Assembly (NCBI GenBank): GCA_030266015.1
Contig: JAJDHD010000013.1
Span: 1 to 61,061, forward strand
Length of the DNA: 61,061 bases
Direction: 5' to 3'
Origin: Christensenellaceae bacterium OttesenSCG-928-K19
GTDB taxonomy: Bacteria > Bacillota > Clostridia > Christensenellales > Christensenellaceae
Part shown: in pieces, positions 28,901-38,326 of the stretch
How the letters are laid out: each line of letters begins with the position of its first letter
Numbering within the stretch: position 1 is the stretch's first letter
The notes under the pieces: model-generated
Told to the model about the DNA's origin: nothing
The model's input: only the letters and a program-made list of their open reading frames with translations
The model's database searches: none
Program-made: the position numbers and the translations under genes

Positions 28901-31900
28901 CGTAATGCTCACGCTCACATCCACCGGCCCATTCGTCCACGTTGCGGCCGCGGGCGTGGAGGTATATGAGACCAGGGGTGCGGCATGGTCGATACGGTAC
29001 ACCGGGCCCGCCACCCAGCCGCTCTTTGCAGGGCCGGTTGAGTTGTCCTTATTAATACGCGTTTCGGGGTTATCATCCACCGTGCGCACCTCAAACTGGA
29101 AGTGCTCCGTATTCACCCCGGGTACATTCATTGTATATGTTTTTTCATTCCCCACAAGGGTGGGCACTGTTGTCCAGCTTCCGCTTGCGGATGTCTTATA
29201 CCGCAGCTCATACCGCAGGTCACCCGCTGCTGTTTCCTCGTCGTCCCCATCGCCCCATGTGATGGTAACCGGGTCGCCGCTCTTCAGCGTTGTTGCCGCC
29301 GGGCCAATGCTGCTCGCCGCTGGCGCATCCGGCACATAGTTCACCGGGTGCAGCGTCACAGTCACGCTTGCATAATCAGAGTTTTGCGGGTCATCCACAT
29401 CGCTGTCCGTCGCGTAATAGCGCAGTGTTAATGTGAGATCCGCCAAATCATTCGCCAGCTTTCCTCCGCCATGTGTCAATGTCCAGCTTTGCCCGCTGCC
29501 CAAAAGCGTTCCATAGCCCGCCAGTGTACTATAATCCGCGTCTGTTGTCACCCAATGGTAGGTCAGCGTATCCCCCGCATCCGCGTCTGTCGCGGCAAGT
29601 GTAATCGACATCTCCGCTTTTTTGCCCGTTGTGTTTTCAATATCCGCGCGGTAAACCTCCACCGATTTATCCTGTGCCACAGGCGCACTGTTCAGCACAA
29701 TATACGGCCCAAATTCCTCTGTTTTTGTGTTGCCCGCACGGTCAACCACCTGCGCCAGGATTTTATACGTCCCCTTAGAGGCAAACCCAATGGGATCGCC
29801 ATATACGTTCCACTCCGCCGGCTCCACATTATCCTTCACCAGCTTATACTGCTTCACACTGCCAGTGGCAAACCCGCTCTGCGCGTCATTACCCGTGCCA
29901 TCCTGAGGGTCTTCATAGGTCAACGTGACCAGCATATTATCTGTTACATATTTCCCTTCACTTGCAGGCAGGCTGCCCGGGCTTGCGGAAATCGCGGGTA
30001 GCACACGGTCTATCTTGTCTACTATCACGGCATACTCCGCCATATTGCCCGCGTTGTCATATAGCTTAAACACATACCCGCCATCCGGGCTGTTTTTGGC
30101 TACCGTATAGGTATAGCCACTCACATGCGTCGCGCCCGCCGGGGCAACCACATGGCTGAATCCCGACTGCCACACCTCGTCCGGGTTATTATCCGCCGGG
30201 GTCAGCGTGATTGCCACATCCTGGTTTGTCCATGTGTTTGACTCCAGCAAATGTGTCGCCACAGGTGCGGTGCTGTCTACCACCAGCGGCCCTGCTACCA
30301 CCCATCCGTCCGAGCTCAAGGGTGCCTGCGTTGTGCCCAGGTCTCCATAGCACTTGCCATCATCCCATGTGCGCATACGCACATACACCACGCCAGAGTT
30401 TACGTCCGGCATCGCAAATGTATAGCCGCACCCGGCATCCAGCACATTAAAGCCGCCATCCACCCGCGCCTCTATTGTCTGCCATATGCCGCCCGCGCTG
30501 GTCTGCACCTGCACCTCATATTTCAGGTCTCCCCTGTTTGTCTCCCGCGGCAGGTCTTCGCCCGCCGTCCATGTCATGGACACATTCTCGCCGCCGCGGT
30601 ATCCCGCCTTGTCAAACTCAATATCAGAAGGCGCGGTGGGCGCGTCGTTAAGTGGTGTCACACTCACATAAATCGTGGCATAGGACGCACCGCCGTCCGT
30701 ATCCACCACTTTTATTGTAAATTCATCGTATCCAAAATAGTTTGCTTCCGGTACATAGGTATATCCACCCGTGGGCGTAACGGTTGCCGCGCCATGTGTC
30801 GCGTCTGTTTCCAGTGAATATACCAACGCACTTGCGGGTGTTTCCACGTCTTTTGCCAAAATAGACCCGGTAAGCGTAGCATCTTCCTTCACTGTTTCAT
30901 TTTTATCCGCAATCTCGGGCAAATCGTTCACAGAGCGAATCTCCACCGGGATGGTATATGTCTGCTTCAGCGTGCCATCCGAAAGCTCAAATTGAATGGT
31001 AAACTTCCCATACTGGTCTTTTGCCGGCGTCATTTGCAGCCCCAGGTTCTCGCCCGTGCCCGTCAACACAATATTTGCCTTGGGCAGCAGCGATTCGGGC
31101 GCGCTGGATGTATACTTGGTGATGATATTGTTGCCCTCCGGATCCCACACACGGAAGGAGAATGTGCCGGTTTTGTCCTCATCAAATGCCCAGCACACCT
31201 CGGGGATATCCCCCGGCTGCACCTCCACATAATTTGTGGAAGTATTAAGCGCCCACGTCGCCGTGCCTTCAAAGTTGGCACGCGGGTTGTCATTCACCGG
31301 CGAAACGGTAACCGTCACCGTTGCACTGCTCGTTTTGTCCCCATCGCTCACCACATATTGGAAGGTATCCTTCCCGTTAAAATCAGCCCCGGGCACATAA
31401 TAAATCGTCCCATCCGCGTTCAACGTCAGCACACCGCCCTGCGTGGTGGCGTTATCTACGCCATCTGTGCCAACCGAAACAACGGACAGGTCTTCCCTGT
31501 CATTATCCACATCCCAGATTGTCGCGTCCTTGTTGTACGCACCTGTCCACAGGTCAATGGTAAGCGGCGTATCCTCCTGCGTTGTGCAGGTGGCAGCCTT
31601 CAGCCGCGGCGCGTCGTTCTCCGGGGTAACCAGTATTTTCACGCTGCCCCGGTATTCGCCGTTGGAACCGTCCGTGATTGTATAATCAAACATACCATAG
31701 CAAGCGTCGTCTTGTGTGTCTCGTGTATAAAAATCCGCATCCGGTACAAATTTCGCTTTGTTTCCCACATTGGTCACAACGCCATTTTGCGCCCCGGAAA
31801 GCGAAATGATATAAAGGCTATCCCCATCCGGATCCCAGAAATAGCTTGGCAGGTCAATCTCAATTGCCGTATCCTCGCGCGTTGTGCCCTCAAGCGGTTC

Positions 31901-34900
31901 ACTGTATTCCGCCTTCAGCAGGGGTGCGTCGTTTGTCGGGTTTATCGTCAACCGCAGGTTTGCCGTCACCCGTGCGCTACTGCCATCCTCCGCGGTAACC
32001 GTGATTGTCGTTGGCAGATCGTTGGCCGCGTGGCATTCATATTGCGTATTTGTGATGCTCAGCAACACCTCATAGATGCTTCCGTTTTCGTCCCCATCCT
32101 TATCAATGCGTTCTGACGACACGACAATCCCTTCCACTTTTCCATCTGTCGTGTCCCATACACAGTCAAATGAAAGATCGGTGCTGTCCACATCCTGCAC
32201 ACGCAGCTTGATGGTTCCCGTCTTGCCTTCGTCCATGGAATAATCCTGCTGTAGCGCCACAAACCGCGGCGCGTCGTTCACCGCGTTAAAGTGGAAACGG
32301 ACTGTTTTCACCGCCGATTCCAGCGATGCGTCCTTTAGCTTGTATTTCAACTCCACATACTGGCCGGGCACCCACGCTTCCTCCGGCGTGCCACTTGTGA
32401 ACATCTCAGAATGGCAAAAGTCGGCATTGGGCGTAAAGGTGATTTTATCGCCCTCCACGCTGGCGCGCCCGGGCAGGCTGCCGGCAGTATAGTCAACCAA
32501 TTCAATCGTAAGCGGGTCTCCGTCCGGGTCCGAATTTTCATTATATACCGTGGCCGACGCCTTGGCGTCTTCATTAAAGATTCCCTTAATATCCTCCGCC
32601 ACCGGCGCCCGGTTCTCGTCGTCTACCTCCACAATCACATCCTGCGAGTGCGTCAGCCCGCCGCCATCCGTCGCGGTGACAGTAAGCGTGCACTGCCCCG
32701 GATTAAAGCCACGCACAGAGATGATCCATTCACCGGGCGTTTCGGAAAGCTCTGCCGTGCAAAGCTCTGAATTAACAATATTGTTGTTGCTGGAAAGCAC
32801 GTACAGGCGAATTTGCTCATCACACTTGTCCTGTTCGGGATAATCCACATCCGTCACACTGACCCGGAACGTCTCATAATCGCCACGCACCACCTCAAAC
32901 GGGCTTTGTGCACTGGTCTGCGGCACTGTCAGCACGGGCGCGTCGTTCACCGCAAAGATTACAATATTCGCAAATGATTCTGTCGATTTCCCGTTTTCCG
33001 CAATGTGCATCACCAGAGTCACATTACCGCCCATACTCCGGTTGGCATTTTCCGCTGGCGTATATTCAAAATAATACTTCCAGACATTGCCTTCCTTTAC
33101 CTTATCAATACGGTAGCTTTCCAGCTGCGCTATATTCCTGTTGTTGGACGAAAGCGGGTCTATGGTTATCTCTACATCCATGGAGCCATTCCCGTCCTTG
33201 TTTCCATAAACGGAGGAGGTGATGTCTTTGCGCTGCAGCCCACAATCCTCATACACCTCATAATAAAGGCTGGAAAGGTAAGGTGGAATCTCGCCATTTT
33301 CATTGTATACACCAATCAAAAGCTGGCCTTCCTTCGAGTAATCCCACTCATCACCCGTATCCATAAACCGGCTCTTAACCGTGTAATTAAACTCGTACCA
33401 ACCTGGCTCGTCCGCCGTAAACACCAGCTTGCCTGTGGAAATATCCGCATCCACCGCCGCTCCGTCAGGTGCACTTTTCAATGTAACGCTGTTCAGGAAC
33501 AAGGCGTCCCCGTCATATTCCCTGCCATTTAGGTAATCGGGCGTAAACGTGTGGCCGCCTGCCGCCTGCGCCTTGGTAATAGAGGTAATATAACGATGCA
33601 CATATGGCTTATGATTTGGCGAGGTTATGGAAATCGTCGCCTTTGCGGTTGCCGTAGCACCGCCCGAGTCCACCACCGTATACCTCACCGTCACCACCGC
33701 AGGCGTGTTCCGCGCGTTATACGGCCCGCCCGTTGTGTACCGCAAATAATCGCGGCCATCCACATGGTCAATCTCCGCCAACCCGCTGGAGATGCTATCA
33801 ATCTTCTGGATCCTCAAACGCTTCTTGTTTGGGTCTTCCACATCGGTAACCGCTTCTATTACATCAATATTAATTGTATCGCCTTCATTGCAGCTCGCTG
33901 TTACATCCTGTGCCACAGGAAGGGTATTGTTGCTGTTCGCCGTCACCTTAAAGCTCATGACGCCTTCTTCCTGCTCGCCTTGGTCATTAATATATGTAAT
34001 GGTGACGCGCACAACAGAATCACCAATCACACCGGGTGAAAGCTGAAACTCCAGTTCGTGTTTTTGTGGGCTTTGCCCCGCAGAGTTAACATGCAGCGTC
34101 GCACCGCCGCCATCCAGCTTCACACTGCCCGAATTCACCGGGCCGCCGCCCGCAATCGTCACACTGAGATCATAGGCCTTGTTTTGATTCACATTCCGTA
34201 TGGTAAGCGTGTATGGGTCCAGCTCCATTCCCGCAAACGCAATCACATTGGGCAGGCGGTCTATGCTTGCGCCAATATCCGTGTTCGTCACATGGATGGT
34301 GATCGTGCTTGTGCTGGGCAGGCCGTTTTTATCCTCCACCTCATAATCCAGCACAATATCCCCTTCAAAATTCGGCTCGGATGTATATGCCCACATGCCG
34401 CCATCCATCTCCACAAGCGTGCCGTTGAGCGATGCCGTCTGGCTGGAGAGAGTCAGGCTTTTCAACGTCATTTCATCATCCGGGTCGGGATCATAGCATT
34501 CCTGCAGGGGCTCAAAATAAAGCGTTGTCGCATCGCGGATGGTAAACTCCTGCTCTGGCGTTGTGGGCGCATCGGGAACAGATTTAACAATCACACGGAA
34601 TGTTTTGCTGACGCTGTGTTCGCCATCCGAAATAGTGAACCGCACCGTCACCCCGCCCTCGTTAAACTGGTCCGCCCTCGGCGCAATCGTAAGGCTGCAC
34701 CCTGTCGGGCTGCCTTCATTAATTGTATAGCTGAAGCTGTCTTTGTTAAGCACACTTTCATCGCCCGACTGAATAGCAATGATCAGCTTGTCGAGATCTG
34801 TTTCCGGGTCAAAGAAATCAATCCGCACCGTTTCGGATTCATCCTCGTTAATCACAATATCACCGGTAAATCCAAGCGAAAGCTCTGGAGGCGCATTAAC

Positions 34901-37900
34901 AGGAATCCCTGTCAGCACAATAGTTCCCGTCGCCTCCTCATCGTGCGTATCCTTCACGGTAAATGTAATTGTATCCGTGCCATCATAGTATTTATCCGGC
35001 GTATAAAGGAAGGACGTGATGTGGCCGTTCCCATCTGTCACAATATTGCTGACCGCGCCATGTGATGGGTTTGTAAGCGCCGTAACGCTAAGCGTATCAC
35101 CCTCATTGGCAATGTCTACATCCGCACATGCGGAAAGCATATCTTCCCCCGTGATGGTAAGGGGAACATCCTCTGTAAAGGAAAGCTTTTTCGTCCCTGC
35201 CGTGGGCGCGTCGTTCACCGGCGTAATCCGCAATGTAATATGTTCGGTTATGCTGGTTGTGCCATCGCCCAGCACCAGCTTAAACCCGGCCGTTTTGCCG
35301 TCATGGCTGTTTTTGTTGGCAGCGGGCGTCACACGGATCACGCGCTTGCCCGGGTCGTTCACATCCACCGGCTGCAATACGCACGAAGCCACCAATCCTG
35401 TGTTTGTCTCTGGTGTCACCTGCATCGCCAATGTCTCTTTGGGCGTTTCCACGTCAGACACGTATAGCACGATATCAATGGGTTTGTCCTCGGGCGTAAC
35501 ATAATCCTCACCCGTCTTAATCACCGTGAACTTCGGCGCGTAGTTAATGAAATTAAGCTTGATGCTAACGGTCGCCGTCGCCGTCGCCCCCGAGCTGTCT
35601 ATCACTGTATAGGTAAATGAATCTTCACCGTAATAATGCTCGCTGGGCACATATTTCATCGTCTGCCCGTCTCCAGATACCGTAACCGTGCCGCCCTCCG
35701 CCGTTATCGCGTCCGTGCCGCCCGTGTCAAACTTCACCGTTTCAATGCCATCCACATCGCTTGCGAGCTCCGTCACTGTGAAGGTAATCGTATCGTCTTC
35801 GTTAATCTCGCGGCTCACTTTTTTTGCTTTTGGGCTGTCGTTCACCTGTGTCACAGTTACTGAAACCGTATAAATAACTGTTTCGCCATCTTTGTCGGTA
35901 GCAGAGATTGTAAGCGCCACCGGGCCGTCCGCATAGGCAGCCTGCTGCGTGTTAGCGTTTGCCTTGGGCTTCAGTGTCACCCCATATGCCGCAACACGGC
36001 CGGTTTTAGATACCAGCTCCACCTTTATGTCCTGTCCCTCGTTGTCCAGCACCTTTGTGTTGTCCGAAAGCGCAAAAACGGTATACCCTGCAAGACTTGC
36101 GGGCATATCCGGATCATACACCTCAAAGGTAAACGAATCCTCCGTATCCTCATCCATTGTGAAGGTTGGCGCCACATTTTGTATCACAGGCGGGTCGTTT
36201 ACCGCCGCCACCGTCACCGCCACCTGCCGCGCCACGCTGCTTTGCGTTTCATTTTTATCCCATGCGGTAACAAGCAGGTTTAAATTGCCGTATTCCTCTG
36301 TGTTCGCATATCGGTTAAACGTCAGCGTCACATTAAACTCCACGGTGTCGTCATCCACATACACCGCTTGAATGGAGATGTTCTCATCCTTCAATATCTC
36401 ATCGTTGTCCGACTCTATGCTAATTCCAATGTTATCCTGTGGCGGAGCCGCAATATCCACATCTTTCACACGGAAAGAAAATATCAACGGTTCGCCCTCT
36501 GTACCGGAGAGCGCTGTGCCCAGTTCCTGAAACACGGGCACATTGTTTGCCACTTCCACCGCCACGGTAACCGCCGCCTCGCTCGTCAGCGTGCCGCCTG
36601 CATGGCGCACAGTATAGTTGAATGTAACATCGCCACCCGGCTGCCGTGGATGTGGTGTGTAACGGATAAGCTGCTTGCCGTCTTTCTCCACCACCTGCGC
36701 GCTGCCATAGGCCGGATTTGTTGTTATGGCTACCAGCTCCAGCGTGCCGCCCGTATCCACCGCTTTGTCATTTTTCAGCACATCAATGTCCACACCCGCC
36801 TCGGCAGTGGTACACTGTGCCCTTTCATTGACGGCTTGGGGCGCATCCTCCACCGGGGTTACCTCCACGGTAAATTCTCCCGCTTTTGTTAGCTCTCCGT
36901 CCGAAGCCGTGACTTCAAGCGTATCCGTTCGGTCAAAATTCGTGTTGGGCGTATACGTAAGGGTATCGCCGGTAACCACCGCCGTGCCGTTTTGCGGCCC
37001 GCCCGTCACAGCAAAGGTAAGCGCCGCGCCGTCCGGGTCTTCAAAATAATCTGTCAACGTGATTGTAATCGGTGTTTCTTCCAACGTTGCAAGCGACCCT
37101 GCCGGTGCGGTAAACTCCGGCGCGCTGTTACGCTTTGTCACGGTAACCGAAAGCGAAGCCGCGCTTGCCTTGCCTGCGGTATTGGTTGCGGTAATTGTAA
37201 TTTCCGCGCTGCCCGTTCCCTCGTTTATAGGCGCCAACACAAGCGTGTGGCCGCCATCTTCTCCCCGCGTCAAAATAGCGGCTGGGTCAAACAGCGCTTC
37301 ATTATCGCAGGCGATCCCAATCGCCACATCCCCGGGCGCGTCCACTTCATCCGTAACAGTCAGCCCCAGCGTTTTTGTTTCATCAGAAAGGAATGCCACA
37401 TCATCGCCATCCGGCAATGTAACTACAGGCGCGGTGCGCGCGGTAACGGATACCGTAAATGTTCCCTCCGCCGTAAGCTTGCCATCTGTCGCGCGAACAG
37501 CAAACGAGTCGGTTTGCGCAAACCCCGCATCCGGCATATAGGTCAGCACGCCGCCCGTAATGCTTACTGTGCCGTTTTGCGGTGCACCCGCCTCTTCAAA
37601 TACGAGTGTGTCGCCATCCGGATCCGTAAAATATTCTGTTAAATCCAGTGTCAGCGCAATGCTTTGCGGCACAGATAGCTGCCCCTCCGGGGCTTTAAAC
37701 AAGGGAGCTGTGTTCTCCTCTGGCTCCTGCTCCCCTCCGTCCGTATTTTCTTCCACCGTCACTTCAATGGCCTTCACAGCAGAAATGCCTGTTTTGTTTT
37801 CTGCCGTAATGGTGAAAACCGCAACCCCCGTGGCGTCGTCTACCGGCAAAAGCACCAGTGTATGAACGCCGTCTTCGCCGCGGGTCAGCACCTGCCCGGC

Positions 37901-38326
37901 AATATCAAACAATGCGGCATTGTCACAGGAAACATCAATTTCAATCTCTCCCGGCGCATCCACCGCATCCGTTACTTCTATTTTTATTTCTTTTGTTGTG
38001 TTTGGTTCAAGGGTAATCTTATCGCCATCCGGCAACACAATTTCTGGCGACACGGGTTCGCCTTCCCCGCCCATCGCGCCCATCACAACTCCCTGGCTTT
38101 GCGGGGCTGCCGGTGTTTCGCCCGTCTCTTCCGCAGGCGCTGGCGCGTCCACAGCTTGCGGTATTTCCTCTGTAGGCATTTCCTGCTCGGCTGGGGCTTC
38201 CTCGCCCACCATCTCTCCGCCCGATAGCGGAACCTGGGTATCCTCAATCGTAACCGAACGCGAACAAGCCGTAATAAACAGCACGCCCGCGCATATGCAT
38301 GCGATTATTCTTTTTACCCAGTACAT
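22922..38326 (-). CDS. Giant (5134-residue) multi-domain surface lipoprotein with Ig/cadherin-like repeats and C-terminal membrane anchor
   Basis: Very large exported protein, probably an adhesin or cell-surface scaffold. The N-terminus is a lipoprotein signal (lipobox ITAC, Cys21), followed by an acidic Pro/Glu-rich stalk (~25-90). Then come dozens of beta-sandwich domains of ~95-110 residues with the linker motif VNDAP/VNDPP and acidic calcium-site motifs such as DPDGD; these are cadherin-like/Big_9-type repeats. Residues ~2680-4340 contain four tandem ~430-residue super-modules joining Ig-like (TAPTATHS), DNAGN-containing and FnIII-like units. More cadherin-like repeats follow, then a Pro/Asp repeat stalk (PADPVDPVDPTNPADP), one membrane helix (~5012-5036) and a ~98-residue cytoplasmic tail. 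No LPxTG, S-layer or dockerin motif was seen. It is a single uninterrupted frame of 15.4 kb. Confidence 0.93.
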   Translation of the reverse strand: MYWVKRIIACICAGVLFITACSRSVTIEDTQVPLSGGEMVGEEAPAEQEMPTEEIPQAVDAPAPAEETGETPAAPQSQGVVMGAMGGEGEPVSPEIVLPDGDKITLEPNTTKEIKIEVTDAVDAPGEIEIDVSCDNAALFDIAGQVLTRGEDGVHTLVLLPVDDATGVAVFTITAENKTGISAVKAIEVTVEENTDGGEQEPEENTAPLFKAPEGQLSVPQSIALTLDLTEYFTDPDGDTLVFEEAGAPQNGTVSITGGVLTYMPDAGFAQTDSFAVRATDGKLTAEGTFTVSVTARTAPVVTLPDGDDVAFLSDETKTLGLTVTDEVDAPGDVAIGIACDNEALFDPAAILTRGEDGGHTLVLAPINEGTGSAEITITATNTAGKASAASLSVTVTKRNSAPEFTAPAGSLATLEETPITITLTDYFEDPDGAALTFAVTGGPQNGTAVVTGDTLTYTPNTNFDRTDTLEVTASDGELTKAGEFTVEVTPVEDAPQAVNERAQCTTAEAGVDIDVLKNDKAVDTGGTLELVAITTNPAYGSAQVVEKDGKQLIRYTPHPRQPGGDVTFNYTVRHAGGTLTSEAAVTVAVEVANNVPVFQELGTALSGTEGEPLIFSFRVKDVDIAAPPQDNIGISIESDNDEILKDENISIQAVYVDDDTVEFNVTLTFNRYANTEEYGNLNLLVTAWDKNETQSSVARQVAVTVAAVNDPPVIQNVAPTFTMDEDTEDSFTFEVYDPDMPASLAGYTVFALSDNTKVLDNEGQDIKVELVSKTGRVAAYGVTLKPKANANTQQAAYADGPVALTISATDKDGETVIYTVSVTVTQVNDSPKAKKVSREINEDDTITFTVTELASDVDGIETVKFDTGGTDAITAEGGTVTVSGDGQTMKYVPSEHYYGEDSFTYTVIDSSGATATATVSIKLNFINYAPKFTVIKTGEDYVTPEDKPIDIVLYVSDVETPKETLAMQVTPETNTGLVASCVLQPVDVNDPGKRVIRVTPAANKNSHDGKTAGFKLVLGDGTTSITEHITLRITPVNDAPTAGTKKLSFTEDVPLTITGEDMLSACADVDIANEGDTLSVTALTNPSHGAVSNIVTDGNGHITSFLYTPDKYYDGTDTITFTVKDTHDEEATGTIVLTGIPVNAPPELSLGFTGDIVINEDESETVRIDFFDPETDLDKLIIAIQSGDESVLNKDSFSYTINEGSPTGCSLTIAPRADQFNEGGVTVRFTISDGEHSVSKTFRVIVKSVPDAPTTPEQEFTIRDATTLYFEPLQECYDPDPDDEMTLKSLTLSSQTASLNGTLVEMDGGMWAYTSEPNFEGDIVLDYEVEDKNGLPSTSTITIHVTNTDIGASIDRLPNVIAFAGMELDPYTLTIRNVNQNKAYDLSVTIAGGGPVNSGSVKLDGGGATLHVNSAGQSPQKHELEFQLSPGVIGDSVVRVTITYINDQGEQEEGVMSFKVTANSNNTLPVAQDVTASCNEGDTINIDVIEAVTDVEDPNKKRLRIQKIDSISSGLAEIDHVDGRDYLRYTTGGPYNARNTPAVVTVRYTVVDSGGATATAKATISITSPNHKPYVHRYITSITKAQAAGGHTFTPDYLNGREYDGDALFLNSVTLKSAPDGAAVDADISTGKLVFTADEPGWYEFNYTVKSRFMDTGDEWDYSKEGQLLIGVYNENGEIPPYLSSLYYEVYEDCGLQRKDITSSVYGNKDGNGSMDVEITIDPLSSNNRNIAQLESYRIDKVKEGNVWKYYFEYTPAENANRSMGGNVTLVMHIAENGKSTESFANIVIFAVNDAPVLTVPQTSAQSPFEVVRGDYETFRVSVTDVDYPEQDKCDEQIRLYVLSSNNNIVNSELCTAELSETPGEWIISVRGFNPGQCTLTVTATDGGGLTHSQDVIVEVDDENRAPVAEDIKGIFNEDAKASATVYNENSDPDGDPLTIELVDYTAGSLPGRASVEGDKITFTPNADFCHSEMFTSGTPEEAWVPGQYVELKYKLKDASLESAVKTVRFHFNAVNDAPRFVALQQDYSMDEGKTGTIKLRVQDVDSTDLSFDCVWDTTDGKVEGIVVSSERIDKDGDENGSIYEVLLSITNTQYECHAANDLPTTITVTAEDGSSARVTANLRLTINPTNDAPLLKAEYSEPLEGTTREDTAIEIDLPSYFWDPDGDSLYIISLSGAQNGVVTNVGNKAKFVPDADFYTRDTQDDACYGMFDYTITDGSNGEYRGSVKILVTPENDAPRLKAATCTTQEDTPLTIDLWTGAYNKDATIWDVDNDREDLSVVSVGTDGVDNATTQGGVLTLNADGTIYYVPGADFNGKDTFQYVVSDGDKTSSATVTVTVSPVNDNPRANFEGTATWALNTSTNYVEVQPGDIPEVCWAFDEDKTGTFSFRVWDPEGNNIITKYTSSAPESLLPKANIVLTGTGENLGLQMTPAKDQYGKFTIQFELSDGTLKQTYTIPVEIRSVNDLPEIADKNETVKEDATLTGSILAKDVETPASALVYSLETDATHGAATVTPTGGYTYVPEANYFGYDEFTIKVVDTDGGASYATIYVSVTPLNDAPTAPSDIEFDKAGYRGGENVSMTWTAGEDLPRETNRGDLKYEVQVQTSAGGIWQTIEARVDGGFNVLDAGCGYTFAMPDVNSGVVYVRMRTWDDGKCYGDLGTTQAPLSSDGWVVAGPLVVDSTAPVATHLLESNTWTNQDVAITLTPADNNPDEVWQSGFSHVVAPAGATHVSGYTYTVAKNSPDGGYVFKLYDNAGNMAEYAVIVDKIDRVLPAISASPGSLPASEGKYVTDNMLVTLTYEDPQDGTGNDAQSGFATGSVKQYKLVKDNVEPAEWNVYGDPIGFASKGTYKILAQVVDRAGNTKTEEFGPYIVLNSAPVAQDKSVEVYRADIENTTGKKAEMSITLAATDADAGDTLTYHWVTTDADYSTLAGYGTLLGSGQSWTLTHGGGKLANDLADLTLTLRYYATDSDVDDPQNSDYASVTVTLHPVNYVPDAPAASSIGPAATTLKSGDPVTITWGDGDDEETAAGDLRYELRYKTSASGSWTTVPTLVGNEKTYTMNVPGVNTEHFQFEVRTVDDNPETRINKDNSTGPAKSGWVAGPVYRIDHAAPLVSYTSTPAAATWTNGPVDVSVSITDTALGASGLATVEGALSGTVTYPADPRQGMFGETRTAADNNTQYTYTATDHVGRVTTKTYKVENIDRLIPSVSASATDDRVTGYAKIPIDVTLTYADAAATAVDGQSGIAPANMLYRTYQYGETPGEYKQYDGTIRFNVRGIYYIQAYCTDNAGNESNVEVFGPYEITNSAPEAEDVEVTVYEHTVSGVGANSVEIRLDAADSDGDAIAYNFTDTTSLGAWGTLTEKTVGDSSVWVLEHDGRRVPDVGQTVELKYKAADDFETPALSDEAKVTVTVVPVNDAPGKPLGVSLTPTGPYKGGQQVRLSWTASTDEETLQNDLVYEVSWRTESGAWDSVETAAGATNADITLPGANTANFQLRVRAKDDNVDLVNPNGQAGPAYSLYSDVITIAVDSTAPTATHSLVADTWTNANTVTITLEPADGSAEQLWQSGFDRVVAPTGVTHVAGYTYTAAKNSPSGGYVFELYDAAGNKTDYPVVVDKLDRIAPTIAANPDKIQASEEKHVTDNLSVALTYDDPADGVGGDAQSGFAAGAKQYKLIKDGVESAEWSEYSAPIALTAKGTYTVIAQTADRADNTAYEEFGPYVVLNSAPVPQNKSADVYRMDVDATKKQAANITLAATDADAGETLTYHWVETDADYIALDKYATLAGSGTAWTLTHKDVAFADYLNDVTLTLRYYATDGDTAPADLVYGTVTVTLHPVNYVPGAPDAQDIGPAAATLKGGSSFTLTWGAGSDLETVESALQYELRYKTAEAGNWTVVPALVGATKTYNMTLPTENTAHFQFEVRTVDDNASTRINPDGTTGSAASTWAASPVYRIDSKAPTATHSFSPADDNGGDVIITLLPVDGSGQELWQSGFNRVEIDTTAEPALSVEDAGAYQYRVTQDGTYHFTLYDNVGNSAVYEVTTGIPTNPLIEYAVTHTKTGGQVAVAWTHDDVGAHYELQVYNGSTWATVIAPSAMHTSKAYTYTVPSGFPDTDSMRFRVRAWDGNGLHSAAWSVGADIVCDSTKPQISFAADVLNTTYTNQSFDVEIDASDNLAGLVSITIKKDGVGSPEVIDPASLVYDNTVTFDANGTLAIEAVDACGNTYTATYTVTNIDKELPQVSAAVTTNGQPYTSLTNYPIRFAMTFADTGVSGLAVREYAFTDSSVRPTVGWEQASSNSKVETRNDIGVYHLHMRAEDKAGNEFYAYIGEYEVYNTVPTAKPQTVTVQEEGSVIITLAADEKDPGDYIQLWTIVDEPLYGVLEKIAEGKYRYTHDGVDPIANTFLTFTATDSKGGESQAARVDIIVQEVNDPPFIHNLTAAETMDGNTIFQLPFDISDADDLASVLAMTVSSSDTSVIPKSGVWATVTPRTNENEGDVVLNIRPARNAYTVNEPVILTIKVRDPEGLWAEQKVAMTIIRAPQPPVARDQYYFVLGDGSVSGSINATPDLGSSIDSYTFGGLNDSAQGTLVVTGDNTFSFGAAAEPDFTGASFPVTIEDANGLSTTITVHLQTRAVSQENEEVNRLVSTVPALSGVDVDEVKLRVASSSNPDVLPAGNVEYCNFLLDETGEIQLYYKPVEHSYGEVVLTLEVVTEDGTVIRTLDIPIFVEPVNDAPIVQNDVDGVEGIVAAGLAGGMSSQAQASAASGVYTVYKNEALTGKLTADDTFDDYDYTCTQFGYHCWPSHAPEHGVLTVEADGSYTYEPDEGYEGMDDFCIMVCENKGWAENKNPNGLESGIIDVSEGGEPRLAKAVCMQVNVQKRPLVENKPEQPNKPDPIDPADPVDPVDPTNPADPEGDASGEGNPPVTENEGQAQVSGDSGEGQSASGNAGAGAGGITNEDDPDEEETVAVDDNEKGQAASEEEEKDSVAIGKNEAAGAALQASTKTGNNTELWWIWLVVVCVILLILLFLLYGLRICVCYEWEEGAQKQVKYFKRIRRAGDDVLHLDITKDGLPEVGQATFTVRFGPLYRHKFYTRQIELVFGEAKHIAEIPDKEVYRKAGLVVEGNKF
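26440..30290 (-). repeat. Tandem ~1.3-kb super-module repeats inside the giant gene
   Basis: Four consecutive coding units of ~1.25-1.3 kb. Units A (about 28980-30290) and C (about 26440-27730) are closest, sharing blocks such as WQSGF..VVAP, HV.GYTYT, KNSP.GGYVF, TLTYHWV.TDADY, HPVNYVP and HFQFEVRTVDDN. By eye the DNA looks roughly 80 percent identical in the best stretches. Unit B (about 27730-28980) is more diverged, and a partial unit D continues to about 25310. The A-B-C-B'-like order suggests duplication of a two-unit block. Confidence 0.75.

Noticed and set aside
23309-37642. Many plus-strand open frames of 100-377 codons across the giant gene, such as 24419-25552 and 30992-32116
   Set aside because: They follow from codon bias of the real minus-strand gene, lack SDs and give compositionally odd Arg/His/Cys-rich products.
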